From an uncultured Chloroflexota bacterium (GTDB taxonomy: Bacteria; Chloroflexota; Limnocylindria; Limnocylindrales; CSP1-4): 5,464 nt of DNA. This document shows positions 1 through 4,345 of this stretch, piece after piece. The stretch is from assembly GCA_903930745.1 (NCBI GenBank), contig CAIYZX010000400.1, positions 1 through 5,464 of the forward strand, read 5' to 3'. Position numbers and translations under genes: made by a program. Below the pieces are notes generated by a model. It saw only the letters and a program-made list of their open reading frames with translations. It did no database searches and was not told where the DNA came from. Within the stretch, counting starts at the first letter, position 1, and every line of letters begins with the position of its first letter.

Positions 1-2
1 CC

Positions 3-215
3 ACCGCCCCGGTCGATCCCACCGCCACGCCCGTGGGCTCCGTGCTCGGCGAGACCGGCAAGCCCCAGTTCACCCCGCCGTCCACGGATGGCAGCACCTT
101 CACCGGTGGCAGCACCACGCCGGCCGGCTCGCTGGCACTCGTGCTCCTCGGCCTCTGCGCCCTGATCGGCGTGACGGCCCTCGTGGTTCCGGCCAAGAAG
201 CGGGGCGAGCGCTAG
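3..215 (+). CDS. C-terminal end of a Pro/Thr-rich membrane-anchored surface protein (5' partial)
   Basis: The reading frame is open from the first complete codon at position 3 to a TAG at 213-215, giving 70 visible residues. A GTG at 33 could be a start, but no ribosome binding site precedes it and the same Pro/Thr-rich composition continues upstream, so the gene most likely begins outside the window. Residues 1-42 are a low-complexity Pro/Thr/Gly/Ser stretch containing LGETG (visible residues 15-19), which resembles a degenerate LPXTG. Residues about 43-62 form one hydrophobic helix (SLALVLLGLCALIGVTALVV), followed by the basic tail PAKKRGER. A polar stalk, a membrane helix and a positively charged C-terminus is the layout of cell-surface anchor regions, with the stalk outside. 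The motif lies about 24 residues before the helix, unlike a normal sortase substrate, so sortase processing is doubtful. The ectodomain that would define its function is missing. A strong hairpin follows 50 bases after the stop. Confidence 0.72.
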   Translation, partial: TAPVDPTATPVGSVLGETGKPQFTPPSTDGSTFTGGSTTPAGSLALVLLGLCALIGVTALVVPAKKRGER

Positions 216-265
216 CCTGACGCGCTCTGCCGTGGCGACGCGGCACCCCGAGCAATGCCTGGTAG

Positions 266-297
266 CAGAGGCCGGGACCTTCGGGTCCCGGCCTCTG
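266..297 (+). terminator. Terminator-like hairpin with UUCG tetraloop
   Basis: CAGAGGCCGGGACC (266-279) pairs perfectly with GGTCCCGGCCTCTG (284-297) around a TTCG loop (280-283). The loop is closed by a C-G pair, giving the extra-stable C(UUCG)G tetraloop. The 14-bp stem lies about 50 bases after the TAG of the upstream surface-protein gene. The following TGCTTGTCCTCG is only moderately T-rich, so this is a weak-U-tract intrinsic terminator, common in GC-rich bacteria, or an mRNA 3'-end stabiliser. It would fold equally well in the antisense direction. Confidence 0.75.
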
Positions 298-333
298 TGC
301 TTGTCCTCGAGCTGAGCGTCCCGCATTGGGCAC

Positions 334-363
334 AGGAGATGGTGCACGGTCGCACCATCTCCT
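334..363. repeat. Perfect 12-bp inverted repeat, 6-nt spacer
   Basis: AGGAGATGGTGC (334-345) is exactly complementary to GCACCATCTCCT (352-363), with ACGGTC (346-351) between. It lies 36 bases after the terminator-like hairpin and about 160 bases upstream of the next start codon. It has no downstream T-tract on the + strand, so it is not a standard intrinsic terminator. It could be a binding site for a dimeric regulator, an RNA hairpin in a leader or read-through transcript, or a dispersed repeat. No second copy is apparent in this window. Confidence 0.65.
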
Positions 364-430
364 CCACGGGCCGTGTTGCGCTGGTGTGGTCGTGTGCGGT
401 TGGGTGGAGGCAGCCAGGGGCCTTCGGTAC

Positions 431-459
431 TGGACATGTCAGCCCGATAGGGCCATGCT
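431..459 (+). promoter_or_regulatory. Candidate sigma-70-type promoter for the 523-921 gene
   Basis: TGGACA (431-436) matches five of six bases of the TTGACA -35 consensus. CATGCT (454-459) lies exactly 17 bases downstream and matches three of six bases of TATAAT. The predicted transcription start near 466 coincides with the left arm of the inverted repeat at 466-484. The -10 match is poor and the region is GC-rich, so this is a tentative call supported mainly by the spacing and the adjacent operator-like repeat. Confidence 0.28.
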
Positions 460-465
460 GGCAGC

Positions 466-484
466 GTTCACCCAGGTGGTGAAC
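466..484. promoter_or_regulatory. Operator-like 7-5-7 inverted repeat
   Basis: GTTCACC (466-472) and GGTGAAC (478-484) are perfect inverted copies around the spacer CAGGT. A half-site spacing of 12 bp centre to centre is typical of dimeric helix-turn-helix operators. It lies at about +1 to +19 relative to the candidate promoter, where a bound repressor would block initiation, and 39 bases before the start codon of the surface-protein gene. The alternative is a small RNA hairpin in the 5' leader. No regulator gene that would obviously bind it is in the window. Confidence 0.4.
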
Positions 485-522
485 CCGGAGCAGGCCTCCG
501 GAGACGCCAAGCACGGGGCACC

Positions 523-921
523 ATGCGTCGTTCCGCTCTCGCCTCCATCGCACTGGGCATCTTCCTCGCCCTGGCCGCCGTCCCGGCGGTCCTCGCGGCG
601 GACGGTGATCCCGTGGAGCCCACGCCCACCGTGGAGCCCACGCCCACCCCCTGCCCCACGTGCGGCGAGATCACGGTTGACCCGCCCTTCGAGACCCCCA
701 CCCCCGAGGCGACGCCCGTGGACGAGGTGGCTCCCACCTCCGAGGTCGAGGGCATCACGGGCCGCCCGAACGATGGGATGCCCAACACGGACACCATCAC
801 CCCCACCCCCACCCCCACGCCCGCGCCGGTCTCCGGCTCGCAGGGCCTGGTGCTGGTCCTGGTGGGCGGCGCGTCCCTTCTCCTGCTCGCCGGGCGGAGG
901 CCTGACCCCCGGCGCCGCTAG
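523..921 (+). CDS. Small secreted Thr-Pro-rich stalk protein with C-terminal membrane anchor
   Basis: This 132-residue protein has no recognisable catalytic domain. Residues 1-26 are a clear signal peptide: MRR, a hydrophobic core, then AVLA with likely cleavage before Asp27. Residues 29-107 form a low-complexity stalk with two VEPTPT repeats, a Thr-Pro run at 91-100, acidic residues, and a CPTC pair (Cys44 and Cys47) that could form a disulfide. Residues about 108-123 are one hydrophobic helix, followed by an Arg-rich tail (RRPDPRRR). The mature protein should be held in the membrane by the C-terminus with the stalk outside. MPNTD (86-90) faintly resembles a sortase motif but sits about 17 residues before the helix. 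ATG at 523 is chosen because the signal peptide starts there. The only nearby purine run is GGGG at 515-518, so the ribosome binding site is weak. Thr-Pro stalks are often glycosylated, which is inference here. It resembles the anchor region of the upstream gene. Confidence 0.78.
   Translation: MRRSALASIALGIFLALAAVPAVLAADGDPVEPTPTVEPTPTPCPTCGEITVDPPFETPTPEATPVDEVAPTSEVEGITGRPNDGMPNTDTITPTPTPTPAPVSGSQGLVLVLVGGASLLLLAGRRPDPRRR
613..648 (+). repeat. Tandem 18-bp duplication encoding VEPTPT twice
   Basis: GTGGAGCCCACGCCCACC occurs twice back to back (613-630 and 631-648) with no mismatch. It encodes two VEPTPT units at the start of the extracellular stalk of the 523-921 protein. Perfect identity at synonymous positions points to a recent duplication or slippage event rather than selection on the amino acids alone. 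The repeat is in frame, so copy-number change would alter stalk length without breaking the gene. Confidence 0.85.
800..822 (-). repeat. C-rich microsatellite with G-quadruplex potential on the minus strand
   Basis: Three CCCCC runs (800-804, 806-810, 812-816) separated by single A residues are followed by CCC at 820-822. On the minus strand this reads as four G-runs with loops of 3, 1 and 1 bases, which meets the usual intramolecular G-quadruplex pattern. It encodes the Thr-Pro run of the stalk next to the membrane helix. The G-rich strand is the template for this gene, so a folded quadruplex could hinder transcription or replication, and the ACCCCC units are prone to slippage in steps of six bases, which stay in frame. 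Confidence 0.6.
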
Positions 922-950
922 CCCGTCGCTGTCCCCGAGAAAGCGACACC

Positions 951-982
951 CGGCCGGGGTTGCGGAGTCCGCGCCCCGGCCG
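951..982. terminator. Hairpin between convergent genes, possible bidirectional terminator
   Basis: CGGCCGGGG (951-959) pairs with CCCCGGCCG (974-982). A second stem, GCGG/CCGC (962-965 with 969-972), stacks inside it around the AGT loop. The structure sits in the 106 bases between the stop of the + strand surface-protein gene (921) and the stop of the minus-strand hydrolase gene (1028), where a shared terminator is expected. There is no good T-tract on either side: on the minus strand the hairpin is followed by TGTCGCTTTCTC. It may therefore rely on stem strength or assist Rho. Confidence 0.5.
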
Positions 983-1027
983 ACGCATATCCGGGGCCCA
1001 GGTGGCGCAGCGGTGGACCTGGAGCTC

Positions 1028-1771
1028 CTAGATCTCCTCGACGGACCCCGGCCACACCATGCGCACGGGACCGTCGTACTCTGCCTGCGCGGCCGCCACC
1101 GTGGCGTCCGGGTCGTAGCCCATCTGGAGATGCGTGAGGAGCGCCAGCGAGGCGTTGGTGGCGCGCGCCAGGCGTCCCACCTCGGGCCCGTCCAGGTGCT
1201 TCGCGCCGGGGTCAGACGGACCGGGGCCAAAGGAGGCCTCCGCGAGCAGCACGTCGCCCGGCCGGACCAGCGGCGCGATGTCCATCGCCGCACCGCAGTC
1301 GCCGCTGTAGACGAGGCCACGCCCGGACGTCCCGGCAACCCGGATCGCGTAGCTCTCGTCCGTGTGGGTGACCAGCGTGGCGGTGATCGTCAGGTCGCCC
1401 ACGCGGTGCGGTCCGGTCCCCATCGTCTGCACGTCGAACGATTCCCCGGTGAAGCCCGGGAACCGGTGGAGGTGGTCCAGGCGGTTCGCGAGGTCCGAGG
1501 GGGCAAGCACCCGCATCCGGCGCGGCGGCGTGAACTCCCAGCGGAGGTAGTGACGCAGCGCCACGAGATCGATGTAGTGGTCCGGGTGCAGGTGGCTCAC
1601 CAGGACGGCGTCCAAGGTCTCAGCGCGCAGGTGGCGGAAGATCCGGGGGAAGGAGCCCTGGCCCAGGTCCAGCAGGATGCTGGTGGACCCCAGGGAGACG
1701 AGATAGCAGGCTCCCGTGGCGCCATCCCGGTCCGTATAGGCGGGCCCGGCCCCGAGCACCGTCAATCGCAT
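1028..1771 (-). CDS. Metallo-beta-lactamase-fold hydrolase, RNase Z-like
   Basis: This 247-residue protein is a probable cytoplasmic zinc-dependent hydrolase. The sequence shows HLHPDH (His60, His62, Asp64, His65), the two-metal HxHxDH motif. It also shows His136 in THTDES, Asp158 in YSGD, His192 in AKHLDGPE and His214 in LLTHL. These match the ligand and catalytic positions of the RNase Z-like branch: Asp158 would bridge the metals, His214 would be the last ligand, and His192 falls where RNase Z has its catalytic motif. The N-terminus MRLTVLGAGPAYTDRDGATG is the usual first strand and loop of that branch. The length is shorter than tRNA 3'-endonuclease RNase Z (about 300) and the long exosite insertion is not visible, so a small phosphodiesterase or other esterase role is as likely; the substrate is unknown. 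The ATG at 1771 is chosen over longer versions because GGGAGGAG precedes it and the fold starts there. The extra upstream frame is Arg/Pro-rich and non-coding in character. Confidence 0.9.
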   Translation of the reverse strand: MRLTVLGAGPAYTDRDGATGACYLVSLGSTSILLDLGQGSFPRIFRHLRAETLDAVLVSHLHPDHYIDLVALRHYLRWEFTPPRRMRVLAPSDLANRLDHLHRFPGFTGESFDVQTMGTGPHRVGDLTITATLVTHTDESYAIRVAGTSGRGLVYSGDCGAAMDIAPLVRPGDVLLAEASFGPGPSDPGAKHLDGPEVGRLARATNASLALLTHLQMGYDPDATVAAAQAEYDGPVRMVWPGSVEEI

Positions 1772-1776
1772 GGCGT

Positions 1777-1799
1777 CTCCTCCCGCACGTGATGTGCGG
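1777..1799 (-). promoter_or_regulatory. Strong ribosome binding site of the hydrolase gene with adjoining hairpin
   Basis: On the minus strand GGGAGGAG (1784 down to 1777) ends five bases before the ATG at 1771, a near-ideal Shine-Dalgarno sequence that fixes this start. Directly upstream, CCGCAC (1799-1794) can pair with GTGCGG (1788-1783) around a five-base loop, and the last bases of that stem are the first G residues of the Shine-Dalgarno. The hairpin may slightly limit ribosome access or mark a 5' leader. The remaining upstream gap to 1895 is GC-rich with no clear promoter. Confidence 0.6.
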
Positions 1800-1895
1800 A
1801 GGGTAGCGGCCGCGGCGCCCCGGCGGCGTGGAAGGCTCGCCTGACGCCCTGGGGGAACGCCTGCGCCGCAGCGGGCGCCGGCCTCTCGGGGAGCC

Positions 1896-2786
1896 TCAGG
1901 GCTGCGGTGACGGATTGCCGGGATCCGGGGAGACCGGCGGCGTGGGCCGGGTCGTCCGCTCCGGCTTCGGCGACTTGGCGGGCTTCTGGGTTGGGTCCGG
2001 GCGCGCGGTGCGCTCAGGCTTGCCTGACGGGTCCGCGCGCGGCGTGTTGTCCGGCCGTGCGGAGGCACCCGGGTGGTCCGTGGGGTCGCCGGCGTCGCCG
2101 GGAGCACCCGGGCTGCCGGCGGACGTGAGCCGGTCCAGGGCCGCGGAGCTCGCGCTCACGGCGGTGGTGAGGCCGGCGCCCGCCGCCTCGGGTGCGGCGG
2201 CGAGCACGCTCTCGAGCACGGTGCGGTGGAACGTGAGCGCCTCGATGGCCCTCGTGGACGCTGCGCCGTCGATCCCGGCGAGGCGCTCAGCGGCAACCTC
2301 GTACGCTTCGCTTGCCGCAGCCAGCGCAGCGTCGTCGTGGCGCGCCACGGCGTCCACGACCTCCGTGAGGCGGGCCTCCGCGCGGGCGATCTCCGCCTCG
2401 GCGCGGGCGTTGGCCTCAACAGGCAGCGAGATGTCCTCCAGCGCGATCCGCGCGGAGTAGAGGGGACCACCGGCACGCGAGGCTGCGAACGCCGAGGAGC
2501 CCACGAGGAGCCCGGCAAGGACCGCGGCGGAGAGGGAGGCGGCGATCCGCCGACTGCTCCAGGCGGCGAAGAGACCGCGGCGGCGCGCGAGGATCGGGCT
2601 GGGGCCGGCGACGACCGAGGCTGGCGCGTCCAGGCGCTGCCGCCACGCCTGCTCCATGGCCGCCGCCCGGGCGCGCCGCGTCGCGGCCTGGCTGGGTTCC
2701 AGCCGGACCCTCGCGTACCGCGCAAGCCGCCGCTCCAGCTCCTCGCCGGCAGCAGGCTCCATCGGCGTCATGTCGTCCTCGTTCAC
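1896..2786 (-). CDS. Single-pass membrane protein, probable anti-sigma partner (DUF5667-like)
   Basis: This 296-residue protein probably holds the neighbouring ECF sigma factor inactive at the membrane. Residues 1-78 are a charged, helix-prone cytoplasmic part with many Arg and Glu. Residues about 81-103 form one transmembrane helix (IAASLSAAVLAGLLVGSSAF). Residues 107-222 begin with GGPLYSARIALEDISLP and continue as Ala/Glu-rich helices, resembling the DUF5667 family often found beside ECF sigma factors. Residues 223-296 are a disordered tail rich in Pro, Asp, Lys and Arg. There is no cysteine anywhere, so the zinc-binding HxxxCxxC motif of classical ZAS anti-sigma factors is absent. The GTG start at 2786 overlaps the sigma stop as GTGA, with AGGGA (2798-2794) seven bases upstream. 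ATG at 2771, preceded by GAGG, is a possible alternative. The overlap implies translational coupling and near-equal amounts of both proteins. The anti-sigma role is inferred from context and topology, not from a recognised binding motif. Confidence 0.8.
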   Translation of the reverse strand: MNEDDMTPMEPAAGEELERRLARYARVRLEPSQAATRRARAAAMEQAWRQRLDAPASVVAGPSPILARRRGLFAAWSSRRIAASLSAAVLAGLLVGSSAFAASRAGGPLYSARIALEDISLPVEANARAEAEIARAEARLTEVVDAVARHDDAALAAASEAYEVAAERLAGIDGAASTRAIEALTFHRTVLESVLAAAPEAAGAGLTTAVSASSAALDRLTSAGSPGAPGDAGDPTDHPGASARPDNTPRADPSGKPERTARPDPTQKPAKSPKPERTTRPTPPVSPDPGNPSPQP

Positions 2787-3382
2787 CGGGTCGTCCCTGA
2801 GACCCGTGGCAGGGCGTCCGCCGGGTCGTCGATGCCCAGCTCGCGCCGCAGCGCCGCAATGGCCCGGAACTGGAGCCCCCGCACCGTTCCCTCCTGCTTG
2901 CCCATCGCCTCGGCCGCCTCCCTGGCGGAGAGGCCGGCGAAGAACCGCAGGCTGATGGCCTCACGCTGCTCCGGGGTCAGTGACCGCAGGGCGCGTGCAA
3001 CGCCGTCCAGCTCCTGGCGGAGCGCCGCCAGCTCGTCCGGCCCGTCCTCGTCGAGGGGACGCTCCACGACGTCGTCGAGCGTGGTGTGCTCGCGACGGGC
3101 CCGGATATGGTCGATCACCACGTTCCTGGCCAGCTTGAAGAGCCAGCCCCCGAAGGGGACACCCCGCGCCTCGTAGCGCGGGAGCGCCTCCAGGGCCTTG
3201 ACGAAGACGAGCTGCGCAAGGTCCTCCGCGTCGCTCGGGCGGCTGACGCGGCTGGCGATGAAGCGATAGACAGGCCCGTGGTAGTGATCGAAGAGCCCCC
3301 CGAACGCATCGGGGTCCCCGGCCTTCGCACGTTCCACGAGGCGGTCGATCGCCTCCTCGTCAGCCTGCATAACGGAATCCAT
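2783..3382 (-). CDS. ECF-family RNA polymerase sigma factor (sigma-70 family)
   Basis: This 199-residue protein has the two-domain layout of extracytoplasmic-function sigma factors. Region 2 spans about residues 25-95, with DAFGGLFDHYHGPVYRFI, the region 2.2 core DAEDLAQLVFVKAL (51-64) and GWLFKLARNVVIDHIRARR (79-97), which binds core polymerase and the -10 element. An acidic linker (98-125) lacks regions 1.1 and 3. Region 4 (about 128-182) begins LRSLTPEQREAISLRFFAGLS and ends in the helix-turn-helix that reads the -35 element. The length is normal for the family. The gene starts 24 bases after the PHP gene and overlaps the membrane-protein gene by four bases, the standard pairing of an ECF factor with its anti-sigma. 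ATG at 3382 is used, and a second ATG at 3370 is possible. Neither has a convincing ribosome binding site (only GCGAG nearby), which suggests translation is weak or coupled to the gene before it. The signal and target promoters are unknown. Confidence 0.93.
   Translation of the reverse strand: MDSVMQADEEAIDRLVERAKAGDPDAFGGLFDHYHGPVYRFIASRVSRPSDAEDLAQLVFVKALEALPRYEARGVPFGGWLFKLARNVVIDHIRARREHTTLDDVVERPLDEDGPDELAALRQELDGVARALRSLTPEQREAISLRFFAGLSAREAAEAMGKQEGTVRGLQFRAIAALRRELGIDDPADALPRVSGTTR
2794..2798 (-). promoter_or_regulatory. Ribosome binding site supporting the GTG start of the anti-sigma candidate
   Basis: AGGGA on the minus strand lies inside the end of the sigma gene, seven bases before the GTG at 2786. 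It supports initiation at the overlapping GTGA junction rather than at the downstream ATG codons (2771, 2762). It also means the membrane protein can be translated both by coupling and independently. Confidence 0.5.
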
Positions 3383-3406
3383 GCACTCGCTGTTAGGTCC
3401 GGGCCG

Positions 3407-4345
3407 CTACGTCAAATGTCGCGGGCGGAGCGGGACCGCCTCGCGCTCGCCGCCGCGGCGGAACGTCAGCTCGCGGAATCCGGACGCCGACACCTGCCGG
3501 TAGGCCTGCTCCAGGCCGTACGAGAACCACTCCGTGCGGTGCGCATCGGAGCCAACCGTGACGTGCCGGCCGCCCATCTCGCGGAAGCGCGCCACGATCG
3601 CCGCGGACGGATACGTCTCCCGTGCCTGCTGGCGCAGACCGGACGCGTTGACCTCCAGCGCCGTCCCGCTCTCCACCAGCGCCGTGAGCACGGGCTCGTA
3701 GAGCTCTGGCGCGGCGGCCAGCTGGGCGGGCATCACGTGCGGCACGAGGTAGCGCTTCACGAAGTCCATGTGGCCGATCGTGTCGAAGAGGCCGGAGCGC
3801 GCGGCGCCGATCACCTCGTCGAAGTAGGGGGCCAGGACCTCCGCGAGTGGCCGGCCCTCCACGAAGGACGCCACGTGGGACGCCTTGTACGGCGACTCCT
3901 CGCTGATGTGGACGCTGCCGATCACGTAGTCGTGCGGGTGGCGCCGCAGCCAGCCCCGGATGTCGTCCTCGTACGCCCGCTCGTACGTGATCTCCACGCC
4001 GAAGCGGATGGCCAGGCCACGGTCCGCCCACCGGGCCGCCGCCTCGCGCACGTCCCGCTCCCGGTCCGCGAACGACGAGAAGGCGTAGGCCGGCATCGTG
4101 GGATCGAAGTCCACGTGGTCCGTGATCGCCAGCTCCGAGATGCCGCGCTCCACTGCGAGGAGGCAGTACGCCTCCAGCATCGCGTTGGCGTCAGGGGAGC
4201 GGTGCGTGTGCAGGTGCGAGTCCAGCGGCAGGTCCTGCGAGTCGCCCAGCCCGGCGGCGCGGCCGGCCGCGAGCACGTCCAGCTCGATGTCCGCACGCGG
4301 GCGGGTGTCGGCGGGATCCGGGTGGCCCAGGTGGCGATGGCTCAC
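3407..4345 (-). CDS. hisJ: PHP-domain histidinol-phosphatase, HisJ family
   Basis: This 312-residue metal-dependent phosphatase belongs to the PHP superfamily, HisJ type. HisJ removes phosphate from L-histidinol phosphate in histidine synthesis. The full PHP metal-site set is visible: DSHLHTH (His44, His46), ITDH (Asp76, His77), GVE (Glu118), GSVH (His146), GHMD (His192) and GSDAH (Asp267, His269). The spacing and the phrases ITDHVDF, YVIGSVH and GHMDFVKRY fit HisJ rather than DNA polymerase PHP domains. HisJ proteins usually begin within a few residues of the DxHxH motif, but here about 40 residues precede it, so either there is an extension or translation starts at an internal codon such as GTG at 4276. 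The GTG start at 4345 overlaps the kbl stop as GTGA, with GGGAG ten bases upstream, favouring coupled translation. No other histidine-biosynthesis gene is in view, so the true substrate could be another small phosphate ester. Confidence 0.88.
   Translation of the reverse strand: MSHRHLGHPDPADTRPRADIELDVLAAGRAAGLGDSQDLPLDSHLHTHRSPDANAMLEAYCLLAVERGISELAITDHVDFDPTMPAYAFSSFADRERDVREAAARWADRGLAIRFGVEITYERAYEDDIRGWLRRHPHDYVIGSVHISEESPYKASHVASFVEGRPLAEVLAPYFDEVIGAARSGLFDTIGHMDFVKRYLVPHVMPAQLAAAPELYEPVLTALVESGTALEVNASGLRQQARETYPSAAIVARFREMGGRHVTVGSDAHRTEWFSYGLEQAYRQVSASGFRELTFRRGGEREAVPLRPRHLT

Larger units (their letters stand above)
216..522. other. Non-coding intergenic region with several inverted repeats
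   Basis: This 307-base stretch separates two + strand surface-protein genes. I find no credible gene in it. The short open frames that cross it have no family features and run straight through the hairpins. It holds a terminator-like hairpin (266-297), a second perfect inverted repeat (334-363), a candidate promoter (431-459), a 19-bp operator-like inverted repeat (466-484) and the small palindromes GACATGTC (433-440) and CTCCGGAG (496-503). This density of dyad symmetry suggests termination of the upstream gene followed by regulated initiation of the downstream one. Confidence 0.6.

Noticed and set aside
3..215. Classical LPXTG sortase substrate
   Set aside because: LGETG lacks the proline and lies about 24 residues before the hydrophobic helix instead of next to it, so a sortase call is not supported.
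255..482. Possible 75-codon small gene in the intergenic region
   Set aside because: It contains both perfect hairpins, has no ribosome binding site or conserved feature, and its product looks like random translation.
996..1050. tRNA-like string GCCCAGGTGGCGCAGCGGTGG
   Set aside because: It resembles an acceptor plus D-arm start, but the D-stem does not close, no GGTTCGA-type T-arm follows, and the region runs into the coding end of the hydrolase.
326..1792. Open frame of 488 codons on the + strand
   Set aside because: It runs through two hairpins, out of frame through the 523-921 gene and antisense through the hydrolase. Its Pro/Arg/Ser-rich product has no recognisable domain.
1772..1895. 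GC-rich short dyads between the anti-sigma and hydrolase genes as a possible terminator
   Set aside because: The available stems are short or interrupted and lack a T-tract. At this base composition such pairings are expected by chance, so only the hairpin next to the ribosome binding site is reported.
1772..2107. 112-residue N-terminal extension of the hydrolase
   Set aside because: It is Arg/Pro/Ser-rich, overlaps the coding end of the anti-sigma candidate in another frame, and a strong Shine-Dalgarno marks the ATG at 1771 where the conserved fold begins.
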